From Propionivibrio dicarboxylicus (GTDB lineage Bacteria; Pseudomonadota; Gammaproteobacteria; Burkholderiales; Rhodocyclaceae): a stretch of 64,000 nucleotides of DNA. Positions 1 to 9,178 of this stretch are shown piece after piece. A program made the translations under genes and the position numbers. Location: positions 186,001 to 250,000 of the forward strand of contig NZ_FNCY01000003.1 in NCBI RefSeq assembly GCF_900099695.1, given 5' to 3'. Position 1 is the stretch's first letter, and each line of letters opens with the position of its first letter. The notes beneath the pieces are model-generated. The model was not told the DNA's origin. It did no database searches and saw only the letters and a program-made list of their open reading frames with translations.

Positions 1-2
1 TG

Positions 3-1337
3 AATTCGCCGATCGGCGCCCTCATCGAACCGTCAAACACGGAGGCGCTACCGCTGCCAAATTGGAACCAGATCACGACCTTCGCCGGCGTACGTTATGC
101 CGTCGCCAACGCCAGCGTCTACTGGAACGACAACCGTGAGAAATGGCGGCTAATTCTGGCCGAAGACCTGTCGCGTTCGCTACCGCTGTCGCATGAATGG
201 CGACCTATCCTGTCTGCCGCGTTCGCCACATTCTTGACCGGAGCGATCATCCTCATTCTCCTGCGCCGCAAGCACGATCGCGATACAGCCACGCAGGAGA
301 TGCAAGCAATTCTGGCACGCCAAGAAGCGCAGGCAATCAACAAGACTCACCTATCCCAAGCCTCGTTGCACTTCCAGCAGACGGGATCGGCCGAGGAACT
401 CGGACAGGCATATCTCGACACGACACACGTTCTGCTCAATGTCCTGCAGGGCGCCGTCTATCGCATCACCGGCGAAAAACTCGACACACTGCAATTACTC
501 GCCAGCTTCGGCTGTACGCGCGACATCCCCGCATCCTTCGCGGTCGGGGAAGGGCTACTTGGGCAATGCGCGCTGGAAAAGAAAAAGCTGATTATTGACG
601 GCGTAAAACCCGAGTACTGGAAGATTACGTCCGTCCTGTCGGAAACCTTGCCAAGGGAAATCGTCCTGATCCCGGTCATGCGCCACGAGCGCCTCCTCGG
701 CATCGTCGAGATCGCACAGTTATTGCCCCTCGACAGCCGTGCAAACGAGATGCTCGATGAATTGACCATGCTGCTCTCGCTCAATCTGGAGATTCACCTG
801 CGCAATGCCAAGACACAGCAACTGCTCGACGAAACACAGTCGCAGTCACGTGAGCTCGAAGCACAGGCCACCCGAATCGAACAGACGGCGCTACGCCTCG
901 CCGCGCACGAAGAAACCGAGAAGAACATCCGCGCCTGGCACGACAAGATAATGGCATCGATTCCCGATGGCATCGCCATCACCTCTGATGACGGAATCAT
1001 CATTGAGGCGAACACGGCGCTCGAAACCCTGTTCGGATATGCACCAGGCGAGATGAAGGGAGAACAGCTTAGGCGCCTGCTGGGCTACTGGCAATCGGCG
1101 GCCGTTTTCGGCCAGCGCGCGATCATGTCCGGCTCACACAAAAATGGCAGCGTAATGCCGGTGTCGGTGACACTGACCGAGTTGCCGGCGACAGATTCGC
1201 AGGGATCATGCCGATGCGCATTGATCCGCGCCGAAGCGCCAAGATCATCCGTCGCCATACCGCAGCGTCCCGACTTGATCGAGGCGGCCAATGCCATCGG
1301 GGCGGAAACCCCCGAGTGCCTGGCGACACCGGCATGA
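3..1337 (+). CDS. Membrane GAF-PAS sensor protein, 5'-truncated by window edge
   Basis: The frame is open from the window edge and gives 444 visible residues. A probable extracytoplasmic tail (about residues 1-65) is followed by one membrane segment (FLTGAIILILLRRK, about 70-85), a GAF-like domain (about 130-270), a coiled linker, and a PAS domain (about 315-405, with DGIAITSDDGIIIEANTALE). It ends about 40 residues after the PAS core in an Ala/Pro-rich tail, with no histidine kinase, GGDEF, EAL or MCP module. The N-terminus lies outside the window, so a sensory domain such as CHASE or Cache upstream cannot be judged. The role is inferred to be environmental sensing; the output partner is unknown. 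The neighbouring downstream gene is on the opposite strand. Confidence 0.7.
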   Translation, partial: NSPIGALIEPSNTEALPLPNWNQITTFAGVRYAVANASVYWNDNREKWRLILAEDLSRSLPLSHEWRPILSAAFATFLTGAIILILLRRKHDRDTATQEMQAILARQEAQAINKTHLSQASLHFQQTGSAEELGQAYLDTTHVLLNVLQGAVYRITGEKLDTLQLLASFGCTRDIPASFAVGEGLLGQCALEKKKLIIDGVKPEYWKITSVLSETLPREIVLIPVMRHERLLGIVEIAQLLPLDSRANEMLDELTMLLSLNLEIHLRNAKTQQLLDETQSQSRELEAQATRIEQTALRLAAHEETEKNIRAWHDKIMASIPDGIAITSDDGIIIEANTALETLFGYAPGEMKGEQLRRLLGYWQSAAVFGQRAIMSGSHKNGSVMPVSVTLTELPATDSQGSCRCALIRAEAPRSSVAIPQRPDLIEAANAIGAETPECLATPA

Positions 1338-1428
1338 ACGCGCCGACCAGCGGGCCGATCGATGCCAGGCCAGGGTCTGCTCGCTTGCCCGACGGCCTCG
1401 ACCAGCACCGACGCGATGGCGATGCGCG

Positions 1429-1971
1429 TCAACTCCCGGGAGGTGGTGGCGGCGGCGGATAGGGCGCTGCCATCGGTGCGGCCGGCGTCACGCTCGCGGG
1501 AACCGACAACGACGGCGCCTGCATCTGCATGCGCGCCATATTGCCCGACACCGGCACCTGCTGTCCTTTCGCGTACATGCACTGGACATAGGCATTGTCA
1601 TAACGGCGCTGCGCGGTCTGATTCGACTGCTGTGCCGCATCGGCGCCGCTCATGCTGCCGACAAGAAGACCGGCTCCTGCGCCCGCTCCGGCCCCCTGAT
1701 GCCCGCCGAAAGCGGCACCGGCGAGCGCGCCGACAAGGGTACCGATCGCCGCATTGCGCACGCCCGGATCGACCTCCGTGCCGGTATTGCCGCCAATTTG
1801 CAGCTGGGCGTACTGCCGGCACTCGGCGTCGTCGCCGCGGAATTGATCGAAAGTCTTGCCGGAGCCGGGCAGTGCCATGATGCTCGGCCCGGTCGGGACG
1901 GTCGCGCAACCGGCCAGCAGAAGCGCGGCGACGGCAGCCGCGAGCCCCATTCGTTTACGATTTGCAGACAT
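1429..1971 (-). CDS. Glycine-zipper outer-membrane lipoprotein
   Basis: This 180-aa protein has a lipoprotein signal with lipobox LLLAGC, giving a lipidated Cys at about residue 19. A Gly/Ala-rich membrane-associating segment follows (about residues 70-105, IGTLVGALAGAAFGGHQGAG), then a Met/Gln/Pro-rich C-terminus ending in a polyproline run. This resembles glycine-zipper envelope proteins; no enzymatic motif is seen. Three ATG codons stand in tandem at 1971, 1974 and 1977. I chose 1971 because a GGA Shine-Dalgarno core then sits six bases upstream. The gene directly follows the secreted-protein gene ending at 1986, and the two probably form an operon. Confidence 0.7.
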   Translation of the reverse strand: MSANRKRMGLAAAVAALLLAGCATVPTGPSIMALPGSGKTFDQFRGDDAECRQYAQLQIGGNTGTEVDPGVRNAAIGTLVGALAGAAFGGHQGAGAGAGAGLLVGSMSGADAAQQSNQTAQRRYDNAYVQCMYAKGQQVPVSGNMARMQMQAPSLSVPASVTPAAPMAAPYPPPPPPPGS

Positions 1972-1985
1972 CATCATTCCTCGCT

Positions 1986-2354
1986 TCATTGCGGCGCGGG
2001 AGGTTGCGGCGACACGCGCTGCCAACCGACCGGGCACTCCTTCACATACGGGTAATAGCTCTTGCTCGCCGCGCAGTAATACCAGTAGCCGGAGGCGGCA
2101 GGCGCAGCGGCGGCGGCCGGTGCAACCGGCTCGGGTTGCTGCACGTAAACCGGCGGAGTCGTCTGTACCACCACCGGGGCCGGCACATAGTACGGATACG
2201 GATACGGGGCGTAATACGGCGGAGGCGGTCCCCAGAACGCCCCGGGGCCGATCACCACGCCGACATGCGCGTGCGGGCCGGCCCACGACGGCGCCGACAG
2301 CGTCATCCCGAGACAGGCTAATGCCAACAACCAACTTCCAGACTTCATCTTCAT
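1986..2354 (-). CDS. Secreted Pro/Tyr-rich small protein
   Basis: This 122-aa protein has a clear signal peptide (LLALACLGMTLSAPSWA, cleavage after about residue 25). A Pro/Tyr-rich stretch and an Ala-rich spacer follow, then a conserved-looking C-terminal motif YWYYCAASKSYYPYVKECP with two cysteines that could form a disulfide. I recall similar C-termini in small proteobacterial envelope proteins of unknown function. A second in-frame ATG at 2348 has better ribosome-binding spacing (GGAG seven bases away) and may be the true start. The stop overlaps a possible early start of the downstream lipoprotein gene, which points to co-transcription. Confidence 0.6.
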   Translation of the reverse strand: MKMKSGSWLLALACLGMTLSAPSWAGPHAHVGVVIGPGAFWGPPPPYYAPYPYPYYVPAPVVVQTTPPVYVQQPEPVAPAAAAAPAASGYWYYCAASKSYYPYVKECPVGWQRVSPQPPAPQ

Positions 2355-2515
2355 GCTCCATCAATCGCGACACGCGGTCGCCAGATATACCTGCGCCGCG
2401 GCACAGGTGCCGACATCTCATTCGCTGCGTCGACGCACGAATTCTAGCCATTCACCCCTCCGCCGGGCGGCGTTTTACCCGATTTTGCATGTGTTACAAA
2501 CACGCAAGGGAGGGC

Positions 2516-2548
2516 AAAAAAAAACCCGCTGCGCTCAGGCAGCGGGTT
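2516..2548 (-). terminator. Rho-independent terminator of acnB
   Basis: A perfect 10-bp stem (AACCCGCTGC at 2523-2532 with GCAGCGGGTT at 2539-2548) is followed on the minus strand by a run of eight or more T. It lies 35 bp after the acnB stop. Confidence 0.85.
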
Positions 2549-2582
2549 GATTCGAAACGCACGCCCCGAAACGGGCGCCACC

Positions 2583-5180
2583 TCAGACGGTGACTTGCTC
2601 GGCGGCTTCGACGAATTCCGGAATCTGGTCGAAGTTCATGTAGCGATAGACGTCGGCGGCCTTGGCATTGACTGCCTGGATCTGCGTCATGTACTCCTCG
2701 ACGTTGGGGATCCGGCCCATCAGCGCGCACATTGCCGACAGCTCGGCCGAGCCCAGGAAGACCTGGGTGTCGATGCCGAGCCGGTTCGGGAAGTTGCGCG
2801 TCGAGGTCGAGATCGCCGTGCTGCCCTTGCGGATCTGCGCCTGGTTGCCCATGCACAGTGAACAGCCCGGCATCTCCATGCGCGCACCGCTCTTGCCGAG
2901 CACGGCGTAATAACCTTCCTCGGCCAGGACCATTGCGTCCATCTTGGTCGGCGGCGCGATCCACAGACGGGTCGGGATGTCGCTCTTGCCGTCCAGCACC
3001 TTGCCGGCCGCGCGGAAATGACCGATGTTGGTCATGCACGAACCGATGAAGACCTCGTCGATCTTCGTCCCGGCAACCTCGGAAAGCAGCTTGACGTCGT
3101 CCGGATCGTTCGGGCAGGCGAGGATCGGCTCCTTGACCTCGGCCAGGTCGATCTCGATGACCGCGGCGTATTCGGCATCGGCGTCGGCCTTGAGCAGCTT
3201 CGGATCGGCGATCCACGCTTCCATCGCCTGGATGCGGCGACGTAGCGTGCGGGCGTCCTCGTAGCCGTTGGCAATCAGCCACTTCATCAGCGTGATGTTC
3301 GAGCGTAGGTACTCGGTGATCGGTTCCTTGTTGAGATGCACCGTGCAGGCGGCGGCCGAGCGCTCGGCCGAGGCGTCGGTCAGCTCGAAGGCCTGTTCGA
3401 CCTTGAGATCCGGCAAACCTTCGATTTCGAGGATGCGGCCCGAGAAGATGTTCTTCTTGCCCTGCTTGGCGACCGTCAGCAGGCCCTGCTGGATGGCGTA
3501 GTAGGGAATCGCATTGACGAGATCGCGCAGCGTGATGCCGGGATTCATCTGGCCCTTGAAGCGCACCAGCACCGATTCGGGCATGTCGAGCGGCATCACG
3601 CCGGTCGCCGCGGCGAAGGCGACGAGGCCGGAACCGGCCGGGAAGGAGATACCGATCGGGAAGCGCGTATGCGAATCGCCGCCGGTGCCGACCGTATCCG
3701 GCAGGCAGAGACGGTTGAGCCAGCTGTGGATGACGCCGTCGCCGGGACGCAGCGAGACGCCGCCGCGCGTCGTGATGAACGACGGGAGCGTGCGATGCGT
3801 CTTGATGTCGACCAGTTTCGGATAGGCCGCCGTGTGGCAGAACGACTGCATGACGAGGTCGGCCGAGAAGCCGAGGCAGGCGAGGTCCTTGAGTTCGTCG
3901 CGCGTCATCGGGCCGGTGGTGTCCTGCGATCCGACCGTCGCCATGCGCGGCTCGCAATAGGTGCCCGGACGGATGCCCTTGCCTTCAGCGAGACCGCAGG
4001 CGCGGCCGACCATCTTCTGCGCCAGCGTGAAGCCGCGGCCGGAATCGGCCGGGTCCTGCGGCAGGCGGAACAGCGTCGAGGGCGGCAGGCCGAGCGACTC
4101 GCGCGCCTTGGCCGTCAGGCCGCGTCCGATGATCAGCGGGATACGTCCGCCGGCGCGCACTTCGTCGAGGATCACCGGCGTTTTGATCGACGCTTCGGCA
4201 ATCTGCTGGCCGTTCTTGAAGGCGGTGACCTGCGCCTTGACGCCATCGACGCGCAACTCGATCTCGTCGCCCATATTCATCTGGCTGACGTCGATCTCAA
4301 CCGGCAGAGCACCGGCGTCTTCCATCGTATTGAAGAAGATCGGCGCGATCTTGCTGCCGAGGCAGACACCACCGAAACGCTTGTTCGGGATAAAAGGAAT
4401 GTCTTCGCCGGTCCACCACAGCACCGAGTTGGTCGCCGACTTGCGCGAGGAACCGGTGCCGACGACGTCGCCGACGTAGGCGATCAGGTTGCCCTTCTTG
4501 GCCAGCGCCTCGAGTTGCTTGATCGGGCCGCGCACACCGGGTTCGTCGGCGTCGATGCCGGGACGCGGATTCTTCAGCATCGCCAGCGCGTGCATCGGGA
4601 TGTCCGGACGCGTCGTCGCGTCGGGCGCCGGCGAGAGGTCGTCGGTGTTGGTTTCGCCGGTGACCTTGAAGACCGTGACCTTCTGTACCGCAGGCACTTC
4701 CGGGCGCGAGGTAAACCACTCGCCCTCGGCCCAGGACAACAGCACCGCCTTGGCGTTGGCGTTACCCTTATCCGCAAGCTCCTTGACGTCGTTGAAATAG
4801 TCGAAGACGAGCAGCGTCTTCTTGAGCCCTTCGGCGGCGACGGCGCCAACCTCGGCATCGGTCAAGAGATCGATCAGCGGTTTGACGTTATAGCCGCCGA
4901 GCATCGTGCCGAGCAGTTCGGTCGCCTTGGCGCGGCCGATCAGCGGGCTTTTTGCCGTACCCTTGGCCAGTGCGTCGAGGAAAGCGGCCTTGACCTTGGC
5001 GGCATCGTCGACCCCGCCCGGCACCCGCTGCGAAATCAACTCGACCAGCGCCTCGCCTTCGCCGGCCGGCGGGTTCTTGAGCAATTCGACGAGATCCGTC
5101 ACCTGTTTTGCCGTCAGCGGCAGCGGCGGAATGCCAAGCGCGGCGCGCTCGGCGACATGGGCACGATACGATTCCAGCAT
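2583..5180 (-). CDS. acnB: Aconitate hydratase B (bifunctional aconitase / 2-methylisocitrate dehydratase)
   Basis: At 865 aa it matches the usual AcnB length. It opens with the AcnB-type HEAT-like domain ([20 protein letters not shown]), followed by the swivel domain ([24 protein letters not shown] region, about 260-280). The catalytic domains contain the Fe-S ligand segments SFCHTA, IGSCMTN and [11 protein letters not shown]. It interconverts citrate and isocitrate in the TCA cycle and, in this family, can also act in the methylcitrate cycle. The protein ends [11 protein letters not shown]. It appears to be a single-gene unit closed by the terminator at 2516-2548. Confidence 0.97.
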   Translation of the reverse strand: MLESYRAHVAERAALGIPPLPLTAKQVTDLVELLKNPPAGEGEALVELISQRVPGGVDDAAKVKAAFLDALAKGTAKSPLIGRAKATELLGTMLGGYNVKPLIDLLTDAEVGAVAAEGLKKTLLVFDYFNDVKELADKGNANAKAVLLSWAEGEWFTSRPEVPAVQKVTVFKVTGETNTDDLSPAPDATTRPDIPMHALAMLKNPRPGIDADEPGVRGPIKQLEALAKKGNLIAYVGDVVGTGSSRKSATNSVLWWTGEDIPFIPNKRFGGVCLGSKIAPIFFNTMEDAGALPVEIDVSQMNMGDEIELRVDGVKAQVTAFKNGQQIAEASIKTPVILDEVRAGGRIPLIIGRGLTAKARESLGLPPSTLFRLPQDPADSGRGFTLAQKMVGRACGLAEGKGIRPGTYCEPRMATVGSQDTTGPMTRDELKDLACLGFSADLVMQSFCHTAAYPKLVDIKTHRTLPSFITTRGGVSLRPGDGVIHSWLNRLCLPDTVGTGGDSHTRFPIGISFPAGSGLVAFAAATGVMPLDMPESVLVRFKGQMNPGITLRDLVNAIPYYAIQQGLLTVAKQGKKNIFSGRILEIEGLPDLKVEQAFELTDASAERSAAACTVHLNKEPITEYLRSNITLMKWLIANGYEDARTLRRRIQAMEAWIADPKLLKADADAEYAAVIEIDLAEVKEPILACPNDPDDVKLLSEVAGTKIDEVFIGSCMTNIGHFRAAGKVLDGKSDIPTRLWIAPPTKMDAMVLAEEGYYAVLGKSGARMEMPGCSLCMGNQAQIRKGSTAISTSTRNFPNRLGIDTQVFLGSAELSAMCALMGRIPNVEEYMTQIQAVNAKAADVYRYMNFDQIPEFVEAAEQVTV

Positions 5181-5314
5181 GAAAAAGCCATCCTTTCTGC
5201 GAATTGCGGCGAGCGGGACACTCCCGTCCGCCTGTTCAAACCACGACCGTCACGCCGGCATGCCGGCGACGCGTTTCCGTTCAACCGCGATCGAACGAAA
5301 ACCTCTCCAAGGAC

Positions 5315-5539
5315 TTATGACGCTTTTGGCGCCACAAGTTCAATTGTTTCACCACCGTACGCGATACGCTGCCCGGGGCGCAGCTTGGCGCGCTTGCGCA
5401 ACTCGACGCTGCCATCGACCTCGACCCTGCCCGCCTCGATCTCGGCGTGGGCAAAACCGCCCGAATGGCACAAGCCGGTCGTCTTGAGCGCCTGGTCCAG
5501 CTGGATATGGTCGCCACGGACCTCGATCACGATACTCAT
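5315..5539 (-). CDS. S4-domain RNA-binding protein (YbcJ-like)
   Basis: This 74-aa protein consists almost entirely of one S4 fold: IQLDQALKTTGLCHSGGFAHAEI, then the VEVDGSVELRKRAKLRPGQRI turn that contacts RNA in the family. YbcJ/YaaA-type S4 proteins are thought to bind structured RNA, possibly in ribosome biogenesis; the exact target is not known. AAGGA lies about nine bases before the ATG. The gene starts 12 bp after the YkgJ-family stop, so the two are probably co-transcribed. Confidence 0.85.
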   Translation of the reverse strand: MSIVIEVRGDHIQLDQALKTTGLCHSGGFAHAEIEAGRVEVDGSVELRKRAKLRPGQRIAYGGETIELVAPKAS

Positions 5540-5551
5540 CTCATTCCTTGT

Positions 5552-5890
5552 TCAGGACGCCTGCAAGGGCGCCAGGCCAACACGCCGGCGCGCCCGGTCG
5601 CAGGCGTCGTCACCGATGCCCAGCGGCGCGTACGGCGCGAAATCGCGGCACGGACCGGGGCGTGAAGCATAAATGGTACACGAGACCTGCTGCCCGACCT
5701 CGCCCGACAGCGCCACGCAGCGCGGCGGCGCATCGTCGGTGCCGCGCATGCGCCACAGGTTGCCGGTCACCGGCACGGCCAGCGCCGGAGGCACGCCGTC
5801 CGTCCCCGCCGTCGCCAGGTCGGCGCGATGGAAGTCGACGCGAAAGGCGGCGCAGCAGGCACCGCAGGTCAAACAGGCGATCTCGGCCAT
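5552..5890 (-). CDS. YkgJ-family cysteine-cluster protein
   Basis: This 112-aa protein starts MAEIACLTCGACCAAFR. The CxxCGxCC motif near the N-terminus, together with a later CRDFAPY segment and further Cys residues, is the signature of the YkgJ/UPF0153 family, which is predicted to bind zinc or an Fe-S cluster. The molecular function is not established. I moved the start to the ATG at 5890, where GGGGA lies upstream, instead of an earlier possible start eight codons away. The downstream neighbour is the S4-domain gene. Confidence 0.8.
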   Translation of the reverse strand: MAEIACLTCGACCAAFRVDFHRADLATAGTDGVPPALAVPVTGNLWRMRGTDDAPPRCVALSGEVGQQVSCTIYASRPGPCRDFAPYAPLGIGDDACDRARRRVGLAPLQAS

Positions 5891-6020
5891 GGTTCCCCGG
5901 AGGACAAACGACAACAGGCGGACACTGTAGCAGCACGACGCACGGCCGTACCGGCACTGTCACCACTGTAGACGGCCCTTCCTTTCAAAACACCTTCAAA
6001 ATCCGGGGGAACGCCAGGCA

Positions 6021-6692
6021 TCACAGCGTCACCACCGTCCGCCAGAGCGCATGCCCCGAATCGCGGTACTTGCGTTCGAAGGGCGTCAGCGGCGCCTCGG
6101 CCACATAGGCCTCGCATGCCGGCAGCGCACCGGTCAGGGCGCCGACGGCAAAGCAGAACTCCTCGACGTAAATCCGCCAGTTGCTGCGGCATTCGAGCAC
6201 GCCGCCGAGCGCGAGCATCTCCGGAAAGACCGGATGCCCATGCCAGCGCCGCGACAGATGACCGATCTTCGGCCAGGGATTCGGGTAGAGCAGGTAATGC
6301 CGGTCGAGCCGGACGCCGTCGGCATGCAGCAGCCGCCAATAATCGACGAGATCGGCACGGACAAGATCGAGATTCTCCGGCCAGCCCTCGCGTTTGCCTT
6401 CGATCTGCCGCTGCAGCCGCGATGCCGACTGGTCGACGCCGATCACATAATGCTCGGGAAAGGCGCGCGCCAGCGCGATGCTGCTGGCGCCGACGCCGCA
6501 GCAGGCGTCGAGGATCAGCGGCGCCTGCGACGCCTGACGGGCGCGCCGTTCCATGCTCGCCGCGTAGGCCGCCCGGTTGTAATCGGCAAAGGGCTTCTGG
6601 AAGAGTGCGTGCCGGTGCCGCTCGAGCAGGCCGGCGAGTTGCTCGTGGATGCCGGTCTGGGCGCTGCTTGGCAGACGCGAATTAGCCTGCAT
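6021..6692 (-). CDS. TrmB-like SAM-dependent methyltransferase
   Basis: This 223-aa protein has a Rossmann SAM-binding motif (LILDACCGVGASSIALA, about residues 65-81), an acidic loop (GVDQSASRL) and a TrmB-type core (YLLYPNPWPKIGHLSRRW, about 140-157). Canonical TrmB, the tRNA m7G46 methyltransferase, has FPDPWxKxRHxKRR here, so this is a divergent paralogue and the substrate is uncertain. The start at 6692 is supported by GAGGAG seven bases upstream. It overlaps the end of dusC by 11 bp, implying translational coupling and a tRNA-related role by context. Confidence 0.75.
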   Translation of the reverse strand: MQANSRLPSSAQTGIHEQLAGLLERHRHALFQKPFADYNRAAYAASMERRARQASQAPLILDACCGVGASSIALARAFPEHYVIGVDQSASRLQRQIEGKREGWPENLDLVRADLVDYWRLLHADGVRLDRHYLLYPNPWPKIGHLSRRWHGHPVFPEMLALGGVLECRSNWRIYVEEFCFAVGALTGALPACEAYVAEAPLTPFERKYRDSGHALWRTVVTL

Positions 6693-7665
6693 GCGTGTTC
6701 TCCTCGCCAACGATGCTGTGCCGGCGCAAGACCGCGTCGATCTCGTCGACGCGACTTAAGCTGCGCACCTCCAGATAGAGCGCATCGGCCTGCGGAAAGC
6801 GTGTGCGCAACGACTTGAGCCACAGTTTCAGGCGCCCTGGCGCATGCACCGGCAGCACGCGCTCAGGCAGGCGCTGCCAGAAGAGCGCCAGCAAGCCGCG
6901 TAATTCCGGCCAGTCGTCGCCGTCGACCGGCGCCTCACCGGCCAGCGAAGCCTGGATGCGACGCGCCAAAAACGGGTCGGCGACAACGCCGCGCCCGATC
7001 ATCACGTCGGCGCAACCGGTCACTTCCCGGCAGCGATGATAATCGTCGAGCGTCCACACCTCGCCGTTGGCGACCACCGGAATGCGCAGCGCTTCACGGA
7101 TGCGTGCCACCCATTCCCAGTGCGCCGGCGGCCGGTAGAATTCGTCGCGGGTACGCGCATGCACGACCAGTTCGGCGGCGCCGCCGTCCTCGATGGCGCG
7201 CGCGCAGATCAGCGCCGGCGCGGTGTCGTGCAGGCCGAGCCGCATCTTCGCGGTGACCGGAATATGCGCCGGCACCGCCTCGCGCACCGCCCGGGCGATG
7301 CGGCCGATCAGCGCCGGATCGTCGAGCAGCGAGGCGCCGCCGCCGTGGCGGTTGACGGTCGGCGCCGGACAGCCAAAATTGAGGTCGATGCCGGGCGGAC
7401 CGAGTTCGGCGAGTTGCGCGGCGTTGGCGGCCATGAAGCCGGGATCGCTGCCGAGCAGTTGCACCGCCATCGGCACACCGGCCGGCGTGCGGCAACCATT
7501 GAGGAGTTCCGGGCAGATGCGGAAGAAGGCGCGCGGTGGCAGCACCGAGCCCGAGACACGGACGAACTCCGACACGGCCGCGTCATAACCGCCGACCCGG
7601 GTCAGCACGTCGCGCAACACCCAGTCGGCCAGGCCCTCCATCGGCGCCAGCAGAATCCGGCTCAT
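6682..7665 (-). CDS. dusC: tRNA-dihydrouridine(16) synthase
   Basis: This 327-aa FMN-dependent Dus enzyme starts MSRILLAPMEGLADWVLRD. The APMEG phosphate/FMN loop, the catalytic-Cys segment LNFGCPAPTVNRHGGGA (about residues 95-111), VVHARTR, VVANGEVW and the MIGRG motif are all present. The pattern EFVRVSGSVLPPRAFFRICPE matches the DusC subgroup, which reduces U16 in the tRNA D-loop, better than DusA or DusB. The start at 7665 follows a GGGTGG box; an in-frame ATG nine codons upstream is less likely. It is coupled to the TrmB-like gene. Confidence 0.9.
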   Translation of the reverse strand: MSRILLAPMEGLADWVLRDVLTRVGGYDAAVSEFVRVSGSVLPPRAFFRICPELLNGCRTPAGVPMAVQLLGSDPGFMAANAAQLAELGPPGIDLNFGCPAPTVNRHGGGASLLDDPALIGRIARAVREAVPAHIPVTAKMRLGLHDTAPALICARAIEDGGAAELVVHARTRDEFYRPPAHWEWVARIREALRIPVVANGEVWTLDDYHRCREVTGCADVMIGRGVVADPFLARRIQASLAGEAPVDGDDWPELRGLLALFWQRLPERVLPVHAPGRLKLWLKSLRTRFPQADALYLEVRSLSRVDEIDAVLRRHSIVGEENTHAG

Positions 7666-7872
7666 CGCCACCCGCCCACGTTGAAGCGGCACCGTACCGG
7701 GAGTTTCAAACAGAGGAACGCCATCGGGAATCTTTCGTCAAACAGGCTTGGCCGGGAACCCGGAAACGCCGGGCGGGGCAGAATTTTAACGCAGCGACCG
7801 GTATCCCCGCGTATCATGCGCGCTCTCGCGCCACCGCGCGTCTTTCCGCACACCCATTTCGTTCAGCCGCCG

Positions 7873-8340
7873 ATGCGCCTCGTCCTCGATACCAACATCG
7901 TCATGGACATGCTCCATTTCGCCAACCCGCACACGGCGCCGCTGCTCGCCGCGCTGACGGCCGGACGCTGCACCGCCTTCACCGACCGCGACTGCCTGGC
8001 CGAACTCGCACGCGTCTGCACCTATCCCGCCTTCGCCCTCGACCCGGCGGCACAAGCGGCGTTAATCGCCCGCTACACCGGATTCGTCGTCGTCAATGAC
8101 GCCGACGGCGCCGACGAAGACGCGCCGGGCATCGCGCTGCCGCGCTGTCGCGACCCCGACGACCAGAAATTTCTGGTCCTCGCCGCGCGCTGCGGCGCCG
8201 ACCTGCTGATCACCCGCGACAAGCTGCTGCTGCGACTGGCCGGACACCGCCGCCTGCCGCCCCCCTTTCGCATCGTCACGGCCGAAGCCGCGCTGCCGCT
8301 ACTCGGCCTGGCGCCGGAAGACCCAGCGCTGCGCGTCTGA
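7873..8340 (+). CDS. PIN-domain protein, putative toxin/RNase family
   Basis: This 155-aa protein begins [16 protein letters not shown], the first acidic motif of PIN nucleases. Later acidic residues occur in DRDCLAEL, in [13 protein letters not shown] and in [10 protein letters not shown], which complete the usual Mg-binding set. The family (the TIGR00305-type putative toxin group) degrades RNA in some members. No antitoxin-sized partner lies next to it, so toxin activity is unproven. An in-frame ATG at 7816 would add 19 residues. Its last 42 bp overlap the convergent yaaA. Confidence 0.75.
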   Translation: MRLVLDTNIVMDMLHFANPHTAPLLAALTAGRCTAFTDRDCLAELARVCTYPAFALDPAAQAALIARYTGFVVVNDADGADEDAPGIALPRCRDPDDQKFLVLAARCGADLLITRDKLLLRLAGHRRLPPPFRIVTAEAALPLLGLAPEDPALRV

Positions 8341-9090
8341 GGCCTCGGCGGCAAAACGATAGCCCTCGACGGCAAAATCCTTGAGCGCGCCGGCCGACCT
8401 CAGCCGGCCCTGAACGGCAAAGCGCGCCATCAGACCGCGGGCGCGCTTGGCATAGAAACTCACGACCTTGTAGCGACCGCTGCTCCAGTCCTCGAAAACC
8501 GGCTGGATGACCGGCGCCGCCAGCGACTGCCGGGCGACGACCTTGAAATATTCCTCGGACGCCAGATTGACGATCTCGCTGCTGCCGGTCTCGGCCAGCG
8601 CGCGATTCAGCGCCGCCGCCGGGCGGTCGCCCCAGAAGGCGTACAGATCCTTGCCGCCCGGGTTGGCCAGCTTCGCCCCCATTTCGAGCCGGTAAGGCTG
8701 GATCAGGTCGAGTGGCCGCAGCACGCCGTACAAGCCGGAGAGGATGCGCAACTGCGTCTGGGCGAAGGCCAGATCCTCGGGCGACAGCGTCGCCGCCGCG
8801 AGTCCTTCGTAAACATCGCCGTTGAAGGCCAGCGCCGCCGGACGCGCATTGGCCGGCGTGAACGGACGCGACCAGGCCGAGAAGCGGCCGGCATTGAGCA
8901 CTGCCAGCGCATCGCTGATGCCCATCAGCCGCCCGATCTCGGCCGGCGACAATTGGCGCAGGACCCCGATCAGGGTTTCCGAGGCATCGAGAAAATCCGG
9001 CGGCTGCGGCGCAGATGACGCCGCCGGCGGTAGCGGCGGCAAAGGTGATTCGAAATCGAGCGTTTTGGCAGGCGAAAGCAGGATCAGCAT
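8299..9090 (-). CDS. yaaA: YaaA/UPF0246 peroxide-stress protein
   Basis: This 263-aa protein starts [18 protein letters not shown], the invariant YaaA opening. It continues with [35 protein letters not shown] and FWGD, and ends with the family's [15 protein letters not shown] segment. In E. coli YaaA lowers intracellular free iron and protects against peroxide damage; DNA binding has been reported. The 3' end overlaps the convergent PIN gene by 42 bp. No OxyR-type site was recognised. Confidence 0.92.
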   Translation of the reverse strand: MLILLSPAKTLDFESPLPPLPPAASSAPQPPDFLDASETLIGVLRQLSPAEIGRLMGISDALAVLNAGRFSAWSRPFTPANARPAALAFNGDVYEGLAAATLSPEDLAFAQTQLRILSGLYGVLRPLDLIQPYRLEMGAKLANPGGKDLYAFWGDRPAAALNRALAETGSSEIVNLASEEYFKVVARQSLAAPVIQPVFEDWSSGRYKVVSFYAKRARGLMARFAVQGRLRSAGALKDFAVEGYRFAAEASDAQRWVFRRQAE

Positions 9091-9139
9091 GGCGGAGTCC
9101 GGACAAGAGGGCGGGCGCAGATTGTAGCGAGGCGACTGG

Positions 9140-9145
9140 TACAAT
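9140..9145 (+). promoter_or_regulatory. Possible -10 box of the DUF2863-bio operon
   Basis: TACAAT lies 33 bp before the ATG at 9179 in the short gap divergent to yaaA. No good -35 hexamer is found at 16-18 bp, so this is only a candidate. Confidence 0.3.
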
Positions 9146-9178
9146 AGAGGATTAATCGCTGCACAGGTTCCCCGTCCG

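Noticed and set aside
1208..1462. A frameshifted continuation of the GAF-PAS sensor
   Set aside because: The overlapping frames are Arg/Gly-rich with no kinase motif, so a simple frameshift is not supported.
3336..5672. A 778-residue open frame antisense to acnB
   Set aside because: High-GC codon bias keeps the antisense frame open. Its product is Arg/Asp-rich with no domain, while the acnB frame matches aconitase over its full length.
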